This document shows, piece by piece, positions 11,233 through 23,949 of a DNA stretch of 64,000 bases. The DNA comes from Girardinichthys multiradiatus (taxonomy: Eukaryota > Chordata > Actinopteri > Cyprinodontiformes > Goodeidae). Made by a program: the position numbers and the translations under genes. The notes beneath the pieces are model-generated. The model saw nothing but the letters and a program-made list of their open reading frames with translations. It was not told the DNA's origin and made no database searches. Position 1 is the first letter of the stretch, and each line of letters begins with the position of its first letter. The stretch covers positions 11,495,390-11,559,389 of the forward strand of contig NC_061816.1 of NCBI RefSeq assembly GCF_021462225.1, written 5' to 3'.

Positions 11233-12110
11233 CAGTGTTTTGGAAAAGTACTCATTCACCTGGGAGTTTTTCACTTTTTTTCACATTATAAACAACACAT
11301 TTTTATAAGATAACCTAATGAAAACACATTTATACAGCTGCAAGTCCTTTGGGGTATGTCTCTTCGCAAAATAGCTAAGGCTTGGTCACATTGCATGCAA
11401 ACCATCTATGAACATCAACTTTCAAATCTTGCCACATTGTCTATTTAGGTCCAGACTTTGACTAGATCATTCCAACACATGTATATGATTGAATCTAAAT
11501 CATTTCATGGTAGCTAAGGCTGTATGTTTAGGATTATTTTCTTACTGGAAAATAAACCTCTGCTTCAATCTTAAGTATTTTGCTGCTTCACAGAGCACCG
11601 TGTATTTAGCTCCTTCAGGCTTCCCATTATCCTGTCAGTATCTTTTTATCTGAGCCGTGTGTCTGAGCAGCTCCTCCAGAGTTACCATGGGCCTCTTGGC
11701 AGCTTCTCTAAAGCTCTCCTTTCCTTGTGCAAAATTAGATGGACAGCCATGTCTCGATAGTTGTTTCCACAACTTCATTCCTGACTTGTCTTATGTGTTC
11801 CTTGGTCTTAATGATGCCGTTTGTTTATTAATCCTCTTTAATTGTGGTCCTTACAGAACAGCTGTATTTTTAGGTTAAATTACATAGCCTCTATTTAACA
11901 ATAATTTTGTCACATCTGAAAGGGTCGCACAAATATTTATTAAGGGGTTTCAGAGTAAAGAATACCAATGGGCCCAATATTTCTCATTTTTATTATTTAT
12001 TTATTTATTCATCTGAAAATCAAGTATCATTTTCTTGCACTTCACAACTATGCACTACTTTGTGTTAGTCCGTTGGATCAAATCTTAAATATTAAAGCAA
12101 ACTGCTTTGA
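11233..12110 (-). mobile_element. Long Tc1-like transposase relic
   Basis: The plus strand reads from a degraded terminal repeat (ACAGTGTTTTGGAAAAGTACTCATTCA) through complements of the transposase C-terminus (CTGCAAGTCCTTTGGGGTATGTCTC; TCCAGACTTTGACTAGATCATTCCAACAC). Then follows the region with TTACCATGGGCCTCTTGGCAGCTTCTCT, and the distal end is TTGCACTTCACAACTATGCACTACTTTGTGTTAGTC. Orientation is minus. It is the same broad group as the 4890-5220 relic but more complete, and it carries many indels. Confidence 0.8.
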
Positions 12111-12482
12111 ATTCCTCACAACCACAACCTTCTGTGATATATAAAAATACCATCTGCTGAAAACAGGAAATCTTCACTAAAGAGATGATAAAGCAAAAGA
12201 AAAAAGGTTATCAGATAAACTGCTGGTTTTACAACAAACATGGCAGGCATGTCACAGAAGGTAATCAATTCTCATCTCCAGTAATGTTTTACATTTTCTT
12301 TTCCTCTAATTAAGTAAATTGTCTTAAGTTTGTTCAAATTCTTATTTTTTTCTCCACCTCTTGGCTCATTTTTGTTCCTGATGTGTTTGTAACTGATTGC
12401 AGGTTGAGGCTGTTAAAAACCAACAAAACAATTGAGCAATTTTACATCAACACACTAAAAAACACCTTAGTGGGTTAGTTAA

Positions 12483-13875
12483 CACTAGAACTCCCAGAAT
12501 TCTAACTCTACTAGAACTCCCAAGCCCGTCAATTTGACGGCGAGCATTCTGGATGCGAGGCGGTGATGACGTCATCGTATTACGTGCGGTCAGAATGCTA
12601 CAGGTTTTCTTGCACGCTATAAAATGATGGTTTTGACAAGAATTAAAAATAGTATTTGATCAAAACCTATTATTTTTTATTATTATTTATAAATAGTACT
12701 GAAAAATAATACAGAGTAGTGGGTACATTTAAAAAAAAACTTTACTAATCTGACCAAAAGCTGGACAGCTCCATGTTAACCCCCTCTTTCACTCCGCGGA
12801 CATAAACTAGTGCTAAAAATGCCTTCAGCTCATCCACACTCATGACCGAGGAGGAATCATCTCCTAAAACTCTGCGGGCCTCAGCCACCCTGCATCCCTG
12901 AACATGGATGAGGATTTCGGCATCCACCAAGCAGAGGAACGCGGTCTGGGCATCTTGGATCTGGTCCTCTCTCAACGCGTTCTGGCTCTGACGCCTCCCT
13001 CTACTTTCTTCCTCTCCTACCACTGTCCACACAGTGCCATCCTTTCCTATCTCCTCAGGTGTGCGCTCGTCTTGCAATGAAAACGCTGTAAAGCGCAGAA
13101 TAGATTGTTGTCACTGGGCTACTATAGCTATGACCTAACTTATTGTTTATTTCTTTTTCCATTATTAGTACCTTGTTTTTTGGTTTCTCTCCTGCCAGTG
13201 AGCTGGTTTGCTGGGTTTATAACTGGGCACTGGGCACCAGGCTCGTCTCCCTGTCTCTGAACCTGCGCTGATTGTGGCACTGTTGCTATAGTTTATAGAT
13301 TATTAGTTTACTAATCTGTAAACTATAGCCTAAAATGATGAAATAATTACAAAGGCTAGTCTTTTACTTCCTTGAAATAATGCGCCACAACCTCTAGCTA
13401 ACGGGACTACTCATGTTTTTTAGCCGGGGGGAGTCTCACTCTCTGACCCGAACTGAATGCTGACCAAGAACCGTCAGAATCCCTCTTGACCCCAGAATCA
13501 TGTCATTTTTGAAGTATTTCCAATGCCTCTTGAGCAGAAAATATCCTTCTAGAAGCCATTTGTAGGACGCCAACAATCTACTTCTCAGACTGCGTTCTAG
13601 AGTGGCGGTTGCTAGGCAACGCTCACGCGTATACTCAGCCGCGGGAAAAAAATATCAATGTAAATAATAGGGCCGTCAAAATAGCGGCCGTGGTAGTTAA
13701 GAGGTAGAAATACTTTTATTTACTTAGTTATTTTTTTTAATGGAGACATAGAAACACACAAGACACAGGTTTAGAAAAAGTCAGGATGCCAGGAAGATAA
13801 GAGTTTTAATAAACCAGAGTTATGGCAGGTCAAACTTTCAAAACCGTCAAATTGACGGCCCTGGGAGTTCTAGTG
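12483..13875 (-). mobile_element. piggyBac-type element with TTAA target duplication
   Basis: The ends are CACTAGAACTCCCAG (12483) and the inverse CTGGGAGTTCTAGTG (to 13875), each directly flanked by TTAA (12479-12482 and 13876-13879), the hallmark of piggyBac insertion. A palindromic CCGTCAATTTGACGG block sits just inside both ends. On the left, CTAGAACTCCCA plus flank is repeated about 26 bp in, so that end carries a duplicated repeat. The 1,393-bp length is too short for an autonomous element. Only an N-terminal transposase fragment remains. Confidence 0.93.
12745..13077 (-). pseudogene. Truncated piggyBac transposase (N-terminal fragment)
   Basis: 110 residues on the minus strand. An acidic N-terminus containing GTVWTVVGEEESRGRRQSQN is followed by TAFLCLVDAEILIHVQGC, VAEARRVLGD and SVDELKAFLALVYVRGVKEG, then a stop after SSFWSD. 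The ELKAF-ALxYxRG block is the start of the DDE_Tnp_1_7 domain of piggyBac/PGBD4-like transposases. Intact proteins of the family are usually around 500-600 residues, so the catalytic Asp residues are all missing. It lies wholly inside the TTAA-bounded element. Confidence 0.85.
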
Positions 13876-13879
13876 TTAA

Positions 13880-15365
13880 TAAAGCTTAAAATAGAGTATT
13901 GACAACATAAAAATGGTTTGCAGAATGAATGTCATTAATTTCATAACTTATTGTAAGAATTAAGTCCCAGTTAAAAGCAACTACATCAACTAACAGTTGT
14001 TTCCACTTAACAAAATAACATTACATTTGTTGAACGTATTCTTTTAAAAATAAACTTGCAAAACAGTTAACATATATCAGAATAAAGCATATTTCACAAA
14101 AGAAGTCTCGACTTTAAGAATATTGAAAACAAAAATGTCTAACTTGTCCAGAAGGCATCAGGAAGACTAAGACTGCCTTTATTTATATTTATGCCACTTT
14201 GTATTAAACAGTCCAAGACAAAAACTTAAATATCTTGTTGTATCTATTTAAACAAAAGGTAATAAGGGTAGTTGAAATTGTTTTAAAAACTTGCATGTAA
14301 GTTTAAGAGACGAATTTAATCATTTCAGTAAGTTGTGTATTGTTCATTTGATTGAGGTACCTCTAATGTTCTACAAATAATTTTTGTTTATTTATTTCAA
14401 TCTATTTTTTGCAGCTAAAACAGGAAAACTGTAGATATGGAAAAAGCTAGTAAATGTCTGCCAATAATGATAAAACAATTAGACACAAACTCGAGTCTCT
14501 GTTGTGAAAGCCCTTAGTTGTTATCAGCTTAAGAACAAATGTACATTTCTAATATAAGTTTTAGTGTTCATGTCCCAAGATCAAATATTTCTGTCATCCA
14601 TCTCTATGTATGACCACAAAAAGGTGTGTAGGGATCTTATTTGTGGTTTTGAAAACCGGTCCTTTCAGCACGGCTCCAACACGCTCTCCTGGAGGATGCT
14701 TTGTCCCCGTATGAAGAGCAACACCTTTCATGGTTCATGGAGTGTTTACTTAACACACATGGTTCTTTCAGTTTATCCCGACTGTGATTAGCATCTTCCG
14801 AAACAAATTGCTTTATTTTTTTTCCCACTGTGCCCAATGGGGAGACACCAATATGGACCTAGGGAGACTGTATGTCTACTGCAGCTGAATAATGTCACCT
14901 CTTCGTCTCATTTTCATAAACAAACACACACTAAAACCCCATGTCAAATACAAACAGCTGAACCCTGCCACACACAGCCATGTTATTACCTTCTATTAGT
15001 CACGACAGTGTTTTTTTGTAATGTTGTAAAGACTCAGTGCTGGATAGCCACCAAGATCACAATAAAATTCATGAAAATAATATTCTGAAGCATGGCTGGA
15101 GATAAAGTGTTTTTTCACCCTCATGTATTGCCTCAGGATCCAAAATTAGATGTTATAATATATGTAGAATCCAAAAGGAAGCAACGTATATTAACATATT
15201 GCTTAATAAAATTTTACTATGGCTTCAGTTTTTAAGAGAACAAAACTCCAGAGAACACGAAAAACCTGATTAATATTGAGTTAAAGATGTACCGATCAGG
15301 CTTGACCCTCACCTCTCTTGTGACACTGACATAAAACACCTCGGCAAAATGAAATTTTTTCATCT
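13880..15365. other. Intron 2 sequence, no gene recognised
   Basis: AT-rich, unique-looking sequence. Short open frames such as 14564-14791 and 14837-15088 have no recognisable content. Confidence 0.55.
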
Positions 15366-15494
15366 GAAAAACTTTCCATCCATCCATCCATCCATCCATC
15401 CATCCATCCCTCACCCAGTCAGAGCTGTCTCCTTACATCCATCCATCCATCCATCCATCCATTCCTCACCCAGCCAGAGCTGTCTCCTTACATC
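15366..15494. repeat. Compound tandem repeat: (ATCC)n plus a duplicated ~60-bp unit
   Basis: An ATCC tract, then a CTCACCCAGTCAGAGCTG block ending in GTCTCCTTAC, is repeated as a second ATCC tract followed by CTCACCCAGCCAGAGCTG and the same ending, with one base different. A whole unit of microsatellite plus spacer was therefore duplicated. Confidence 0.9.
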
Positions 15495-15499
15495 CATGG

Positions 15500-15800
15500 G
15501 AGTGCACCTTGTGACCTTAAAGAACTGCAGCCCATGCACACCACAGGGCGCTCCCTTCAGCCCACTGGCTCTTTACACTCCTAGAACTACACTGGCCTCG
15601 ATGGGAGACGGGGCGCTCTCCGTTGTCCCTCGTTTGTGGAATGAGCTTCTTGATAATTTGAGGTTGCCACAGGCTGTAGATTGTTTAAATAAAAAAAAAA
15701 GACTGAAAAATTTCTGTTTTCCAGGTTTTATGGTTGATAGTTTATCTTTTAACTTGATTTTCATTTTTGTGAATATCTTTATTGTTGTTTTTGTAGCATT
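15500..15800 (+). mobile_element. LINE 3' end (RT C-terminus plus tail)
   Basis: The plus-strand frame contains LALYTPRTTLASMGDGALS, VVPRLWNELLDNLRLPQAVDC and KKRLKNFCF. This matches the usual C-terminus of fish L2-like LINE proteins (APRLWN-LP--LR- then a Phe-rich LK-FLF). Everything upstream is missing and it abuts the ATCC repeat. Confidence 0.7.
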
Positions 15801-15839
15801 TTAAGATACTTATATGTATATTGTATTATTGTGCAAATG

Positions 15840-15840
<1 letters not shown>

Positions 15841-15870
<30 letters not shown>

Positions 15871-15875
15871 AATAA
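15841..15875. repeat. (TTA)n microsatellite
   Basis: About nine TTA/ATT units changing to ATAATAA. Probably the tail of the LINE fragment just upstream. Confidence 0.85.
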
Positions 15876-15879
15876 GGTG

Positions 15880-18785
15880 AAATTGACTGGTGCATCTCTA
15901 ATATCTATAAATTATATCCGCATCTACGGCAACGGATTGAAAAAAAATGCAGCTAAAGTTTGCAATTCCTAGTGATCCAAAACTCAAATGTACTTCTCAA
16001 TTATCAAATATTTCTTCATACATTAGAATTATGAGTTTCAGTTAATAAACAATATTTTAAACAAAGATTTTGTACTAAAGATAACCGTCACCTTGGTTCC
16101 TGCATAGAGAACATCCTTGATAAAGAAATATAACACCTACTTCACAACACCTTTTAAGAAAAATGAGCAAAACCTTTCAAAGAAGTTTGAGTCCTAAAAA
16201 AAGTGTTCCTATTTATATATTATTACCATTCTCTCCTGCAGTTCTTACATTTTCAAACCATTCTTTCAATGGCCAATATCATTATACCTTATGATGTAAT
16301 TGACAAATTATTATGTTACTGCCTAAATTACATTTAATAAAACCAACAACAATGTTATTATTAACAGTTGTTACAATTTCAAATGATTTTTTAAATGCTA
16401 ATCTGATCATCTAATAGCCAAACAAAACCTTAACATATTACAATTAAAATATCCCCAAATCTATACACTATTGGCAGGTATTACTGTGGAAGACACCTAT
16501 GCCAGTACCATCATCAAGTATTTGCCCACTACATGTGCAACTACTTATTCTCAGAAAAGGGTTCTGTGGAGTTACTTTCAAGTAAATGGCAAGATATGAC
16601 AAGAGTAAAGCCGACAGCAAATATGCTCAGCATCGTTGTCAAAAGAAGGATCCAAGTCAAGCACTTTTAAAATAAACAATTTGAAAAAAACATCTAAAAA
16701 GCCAACAACACCAAATTTAAGGAGTTAGCTCGCAGCAGGAAAGCACAATACATAACTCTGCAGCAAACTCTGGAGAGCAGGTGGAGATGCCCAGGGACGA
16801 CCCACCCATGAAAATAACAGCACTGCTTACATTGCTGGTGTAATTTTAGTTGCTCTGCCATAGCGTTATGTTGGGACACTTAAACATTTAAGGTAAAAAG
16901 TTTCAAATTAACTGCAAGTAGCATAACGGCATTAATTGGTACACATATCAGTACTCTGTAGTATCAGCTAGTACTCAAATTACTATGTTATTAGCCATTG
17001 TAACATCCCTATTTAATACAGATAGGAGTTTTTTGCACCTTGCAACAACATATAGAATGGTATCCATTTTTACGATATCTAAGTGAGGGCAGAGAGCAAA
17101 AAACGCGCAATAAATTAGATAATTGAATGATAAAAGAATAAATAACACAAGGACAGAACAAAAATTGTTTATGTTTTCTGCATTTTCCTTTACAGTGCCT
17201 ATTCATGCAGCAGTTCGACAACAACAATTTCAATCCTTGGGTGTTGTGCTTATCTAAGAGACCGACAGCCTCCAGGCTGCCGAGCTGCCGGACTCATGAC
17301 CCTTTATTCAGTGGAAGTTAAAACCAAACAGGTTTTTATCCTGTCACGCAGATCCACAAAACTAACAACTATTTTCTTGACAGACTACCTTTGATTTTAT
17401 AAATAAAAACCTATCATTGATGTTTTTTTAGCAGCTAGGAAATGAAACAATGCTGTTGTTTAAACAGCAGATGAAGTTTACATGCTCCAGCTCAAAGATG
17501 GAACAGCTGAGTGGTTTTAAATATTGATTTGCTTGCTAAGAATAAACACATGACTGAAATGCAGACAGACCTGCATAGAACAGACAGACAGGGTGGGATG
17601 TCGTCAAAAGAAACAACAGCTTTAGGTTATATGTTTGCACATGTGCAATGTGAAAGGATGAACAGTGCCACCTTGTTTTAGTCAAATACAACTGCATGCA
17701 CTCAAGTCTCTTAACCTTTATATGAGTATCACGCACATCCAGACACACAAACAAACATACACACTTCCCTATTCCATCCGCCGGTACTAATCAACCCATT
17801 TTTCTTCTCCTCTTTCATCGGCATCTACCACCACTGCTGAGTGTGTGTCTCTGTGTGCGTTTCTCTGCCCTGAGTCTATTGAGATGCTTTTTTGCTGTTG
17901 TCATTTATCTTACGACTGCCTCCCCCTTCCCCTCTGTTTTCTTCCTCTCACAATATTCTTCATTTCGTTCTTTGAACAAGAGATGCATAATTCAGAAGGA
18001 GAATGCAGCAGAAGAATGGTAACCCAAACATTGCACAAGCACACACACACACAACAAATTTTTACTAAAACTTTAAAATCACTAGTTCAGAGATCACCTT
18101 TTCAAATCTCAATCAGGCACTGCGAGGAAGAAAAACTGCAACAATCTGACAAGCAGTTTACATTTAGCAGACAGGACCGGGTCTGAGAGCTAAATCTTTC
18201 ACCAAATAGCTTGTAACTGTGCATTTGAGCATCGGGTGTCGTTTTTCATTTTCTGCACTTCAAGCTGCAGAGCTGTGAAACCTCCTGAAAGCCGAATGTG
18301 TTCGCAACAGCAGCACTTTCCCACTCTGCGGATGAATCAGATGCTGTTCAACAGGATGTGTAGAGAATGTGTTTCTCCATGGATGCAGAGTGTGATGAAT
18401 AGTGACAGAGCGAGTACAGAGAAGGGGTGAAATGTCTGCACCCAGACTGTGAGAAAATTTTGCTCTTAACATCCACAACAATAGATTAGAAATGGCAATG
18501 AATAAGAAACATGGAGCAGGCAGTTATCTGCACTTTAAAAATCAACTTTCAGGTAATTGTAATTAGTTAAAGTATTTAGTGTGCAGAGCAATGCACGTTA
18601 ATGCTGCAGTTTCTTGCTGAGTTTTAAACACCCACACTCACCAATCAACCAAAACTTTAAAAGATACAGAAGCAAAACATCTGATCCCACAGAAGTTATG
18701 CTTCAGAAAAAAAATGACATATCTTACTTCAAGCTGTGTAGTCACAAATGAGCACTGGGAGCCCGGAAAGTCCAACAAGTACTGG
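15880..18785. other. Intron 2 sequence, no gene recognised
   Basis: Nearly 3 kb of AT-rich sequence. I recognised no exon, element or long repeat. The open frames here (for example 17845-18186 plus) lack domain content, and a short CA run at about 18041-18052 is the only simple repeat. Confidence 0.5.
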
Positions 18786-19150
18786 TTATGTTCTACATGT
18801 TACAATCTCCCGTGTGAAACTTTAAAAACAAAAAAACAACAAATAGATCACTAAAACACCCTCATACTCTCAGTGAAACATGGGGACAGCAGTATCATGT
18901 ACTGATGCTACCTTTCTTTAGATGGAACTGGGCTAAAATTCCCAGAACAAAATTGTGGAAAAATGCAGTATGGTAAAAAAAAACAAAAAAAAAACCTGAA
19001 GTTGAACTTCTGGGCCACATTCAAACTTACCAAAAGAAAACCATCCCCACAACAATACAGGGTGGAGGAGGCATGATGCTGTGCCGTCAGTTTTCTTTGA
19101 ATGTCAAGGTAATACCTGACATATGGTTGGATAGCTTTTGTCAACATGAT
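18786..19150 (+). mobile_element. Scrambled Tc1-like relic
   Basis: GTGAAACATGGGGACAGCAGTATCATG at about 18877 and the block AACCATCCCCACAACAATACAGGGTGGAGGAGGCATGATGCTG at about 19041 both correspond to the same conserved Tc1 region (I-P-T-V-K-H-G-G-G-S-I-M-L). The region is therefore present twice, one copy before GTTGAACTTCTGGGCCAC and one after it. The relic is rearranged or composed of two pieces. Confidence 0.6.
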
Positions 19151-22100
19151 TAAAACAGGTCAATATAACTCAGGTAGATAGAGGAGATATTAATAACTTC
19201 CTAAACTCAAAGAAATGACACTGACCTTCTAGTTTTACAATGAAACAGCAGATTATAGGTCAAACATTGGTCACTGATGCAAAAGATTAAATGACTAGTC
19301 TCCTGTCTTATAGACCAGCAAATATAATGGAGCTGGCATGATTGCTGAACTACACACCAGAACCTAATCCCTGTTAATAAAAACACACATTGTAGACACT
19401 CAACCTGCAAACAAGCACACAGCAACACTTCAAGGAGACCACGACAAATTTAAAATGTGACACCAAAACAAAACATGTGGACTCCCAGCTTCACTAAAGT
19501 GTATTAGCTATTTAAGGTACATTTATGTGTCTTATTCTGCTACAGCGGAGAAAGTAAGAACCTAACCAAGGGTTTGTCAGCATTTTTCTACACTTAACTA
19601 ATTTGCTCACTTAAAACAACTTCAAGACGAAGGTAAACACCACTGGTATTGAAGAAAAATGAGCTGAGGTCCAAATCCTGCTGCCTGTAGTAGCATTCAA
19701 CCAGCCTAAAATGCTGCATAGCGGCAGGCCTGTTGGCAGTAATTCCTGTCAGGAGAGGGGATATCCCACCAGCTGAACTCTTAAGGTGCCTTCAGGGACA
19801 ACTCGCACACAGTCTTATTCAAAACTTAAATAACAACCATGACCATTTTCAGGCGGTTTTAAAAGTTGTATAATTTATTAGCCACCTTTTAAAAGTTCTA
19901 AAACATAATAAAATCAAGCCATTTTCACAAAATTGGGATTGAAGTATAACAAAAACGTACAAAACCGTGACTTTAAAACCAAAGTACATAGTGAACGAGG
20001 ATTTTAGTGTACCTTTACACCCCTAGTGTTCAACAAAATAACCAAACTGGCAGAGTTAAAGAACAGATTTAGAGAGAAACAAGAATGTACAAAATACCCT
20101 GTTTAAGACATATTTGAATATTTATCTACCCAACAACTGTATTCCTCTTGCCCAAGAGCCACTTTTTACACTTTAGTGAATCAGGACCCAAGGTAGAAAC
20201 CCCTGAGTTTAACAAAACCATAGCTGAAATAAATACAAAATTAGAAGAATTGGGATTTTCATTAACAGAATAAGAATTTTAACAAACTAATCACACTCAT
20301 TGTAAGACATCCAAACTGTTATCAATGTTTGAAAAATTGATTATTGTGCAGCTTCAGGGTGATGGAATATATTTGAAAATAAAACATAAGAACTGGGATC
20401 CAAAATTCATTTTTGTGTTTGCACATTCATATCGAAAATCTTTTGTCCAAACTAAAAATACCAGCACTAAATGCAATTGGTTTCACCCAACAAATGAGAT
20501 TGTAATGTGTAAATTATAAGGACAATCTCTTGGATTTTCCATCCTAAAAGAAAAACCTCCTTTAAATGTATAAATCATTTTGAAGTTAAATTATCTGCAT
20601 TTGTGTTTTGGGCAACATATTGTATTACAACTAGTAAAGAGGAATAGGGTATGTGTTCCTACTACATAGTCTTAAAGTATCTGAACATCTGCAGCATCGG
20701 TCAGAGTGATGGAGCATGTGTGCTGCAACTGAAAGCAGAAACCCAATAAAGCCACAACTACACAGAGCAAGACTCCAGCTGAGGTATTACGGTGCGACTA
20801 TGCACAGTGACAGGCCACATTATTATTTATGCACACTCATAAAGGGAGAGGGTAAACTCTTCATAAATCACACGGGCCTGAAAGCGCTTTGGGAAAGATG
20901 AGGGGAGGGGAGGAGCGGAAGGTGACGGGAAGGATGGAGCAAAAAGAGCGACGGTTGTGGGTGACAAGGGAGCTCCAGACCTTACATTTCCCAGGTCAGC
21001 AACAGGAATATCAAAACCAGCTCGTTTATCATTCCTGCAGTGAAAGCCCATCAGTGTTGCCTACACTGGTTCCTGAGCCACATCTGTGGAAACGCCACAC
21101 ATGTTCACACAGTCATCCACAAACATACACAGGAACAGGCAGTCCCTCTGTGCATTCAAAGTCATAACCTCTCATAAACGTGCACGGCTGCTACATATAC
21201 ACACAAACACAGAAAGAAATATGTCATGTTCCAAATCTTCTCCCCAAAAGTCACAGCTAGAGCTCAATAATCAGCTTTCCCTTCCCTGTGGCCATTGCAC
21301 AGCCACCTGCTCCTTCCAGCCTTCCCTCGCTCCCTCCCTTCTCTCGGCATCTAATGGAGGAATAGAAGGAGTGATTAACTCAGAGCTGCAAGGCTGGCGC
21401 CCTCTCACCTGTGGCTCTCCACTCCACAGCCTGCTCCTCCTCTTCATATTTCCATCCGCCTACTCTTGACATTACACTCACACACCTCTTATTTTTCCTG
21501 TTTTTCATTGTTCTCCCTGTGCAACCACAGATCTTTGAAGACTTGCTTAGGATTTATGACAAAAATTAATGAAATAATCAGCATTTTCTTTCAGGTTTCA
21601 TTTTCAATGGCCTTTTAATTTAAAGCCTACTATAATTACGTTTACATGTATTATGCAACATAAGGAAGCAAAAGGCTTTTTCAGTTTTGTTACATCCATA
21701 TGTGGATAGACGATAGCATCAATGTCACTATGCTTCTCCAGGTATTAATGTTAAGCCAATATACCTAGCTAATAAAGCATGCCTGACCATGTGAGGAAGA
21801 GTGCAAAGAATAAAAAAATTGCAGGTTAAGTGCTTTTTTTCCACTCTTCTAAACACCTTTAGGCTGTGAGTGATGTAGGCTCTCCATGGCAACCAGAGGT
21901 ACTAAATGTCAGCAGCAAAAAGGCTCTTATATCTGCGTCGGCGAGCTCAGCTGAAAAGCAGGAATATACAGTACAGTCTAAAATGGAACCTAAAAGTAAT
22001 GGGCTGGATTTCAGCCAATATGCATGTTTATTTTCTGACTATTTTTCAGTTGATTTAAATGCAATAAAGCGCTTGTCCAAAGATACTGAATCCCTTGAAA

Positions 22101-23940
22101 GTAATTTTATCTTGACTCTATAGGGGTGAAACTGTAAGCCAAAATACTGGTTATGTTTTTTGGTCACAGCTTGATTGGATACCAGCACAACAGCAAAGCG
22201 GAAATCTAAAGGCCTGTTTTTATTTCACTTCTTAAACAAAAGGCAAACCTAAAAAAAAAAAGCAATACCAAAACCAAAAACCATATACTATGCAGCTTTA
22301 ATTAAAACGTGGTGTTCTACCCCCAACCTCGTGATCATTTCACAGCAATAACCCTGTGAAACTGAAATATAATCTCACACAAACAAAAAGCAGCAGCACT
22401 ATTGCTTAAAAATCTGTTCAGGATCCAGCGGGCTTGGGATTGTTCTACAGCACAATTAAAAACAAACTATTTCAAATATCTAAAATATCCCTTTACATCA
22501 ATGATTTACTCCCTCTCTTGCCACTGACAGTTGTTAAAAGCTGCTTTGGAATAGATGACGGTTAAACAAAATAGAAAATATAAGCTACAGATGAATTTAA
22601 ACTGACTGTATCCCTTTAGCCAAGTTCCAAACTGCAGTGACAAAAATTTCAACATACTAGCCAGCAGATTGACTCAACATATAAACTCTTCCTATATGAT
22701 GACATCAGTCACTTTTTCTTTCCATATGTGTCAGATTCAAACACACTAATAATGTGAGGGACCAATTCAGACACATTATCGTCCACAGAACTCCATTCAT
22801 TAGGCCAATCAGTTTGGTGATGAGGCTGAGAGGCATCAAAATTGAATGATAATACCAACAATGAACGTGTGTATATGAATTAAAGTGTGCCTTTGTGAGC
22901 AGTACAATGGAAACAGATGTGGCTTCAGCTGTGTAATTGTTGAGCGAATCATTAAATATTTAACCTAAATGAGCTGGATTTGGGATTTGAGAGCATTTAT
23001 CCTCTGGTTGATGGAAAAGTACACACAGATACACAAACAAGCACGACAGGGAATTTGACTTTGTGCTGATTTGAGTCATTAGCAGTTAGAGCGAGCAGAG
23101 GAAAAACACACCAAGCTTTCAACAAAACCTCATATAAATGCACCTATATACCCTACTCTGGGGCATTGCTATGCAGGAAAATAGATGGTGTGAGGGTGCT
23201 GAGTTCAGACAGCAGATCTGCTTTAAACAAATTGATCTATAATAGATCATTAGCTGGATGTCATTAGCTGCTCTGCAGGTTGCTCTGCTAATTTTGACAA
23301 CACCACGAGCTGGAGCTTCAGAAAAAATTACTTGCTATACTGTAAAACTATAAATAATACTAGACCTTTTTCACAATTTATCATGGTTATCACAGACTTT
23401 AATATATATACATTACTGCAAGCCTATCAAGACATGGCTGTTCACCTAAACTAAAAGGAACAGGCATGAAAGCATGAATCAGAGAAGCAGGCAAAATGCC
23501 CTTGGTAATTCTGGAGGGTAGGGTTGTCAAAATAATATTTCGACATAATCACAACTAGAAAAATCTATTATTCAAAAGATAATTTGCATCAAAACTGACC
23601 CATTCACATTTGATGTCCAAATTGTTTGGCTCCTCACCTCCCTGCTTCCTCATCTGACCAAACCAATGAGTTAACAATAACAACAGATAAACGGTACAAA
23701 ATGGTGGAGTCAGACTGAAGCAGACAATTAGAGCAGAAAAAGTAGAAACCCGTAGCAATCTGTGCTGCTGCTGTTGTTGATTACTAAAGAAAGTAGTCAG
23801 CAACATTACCAGAAAGACACAAACTGTAACAGGGCTGCTGCTGAATACATCTGCATGGATCAGATCCTCGTTTACACTGTAAAAAATATATATTTCGTGT
23901 GCACCAGATCGATGGTTGTTTTGAAACAATTTATTTTAGT
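19151..23940. other. Intron 2 sequence, no gene recognised
   Basis: 4.8 kb without a supportable gene or well-bounded element. Open frames at 20716-20901, 21086-21469, 21866-22123 and 23555-23929 show no domain and no exon-like borders that I could support. TACACTGTAAAAAATATA at about 23873 vaguely resembles a Tc1 end but has no convincing partner. Confidence 0.5.
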
Positions 23941-23949
23941 ATGGAATGA

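Noticed and set aside
23870..23900. TACACTGTAAAAAATATA as the left end of the 24-25 kb Tc1 element
   Set aside because: It matches the right-end repeat (TTTTTGAGCAGTGTA) only over the first few bases, so it cannot be called the partner.
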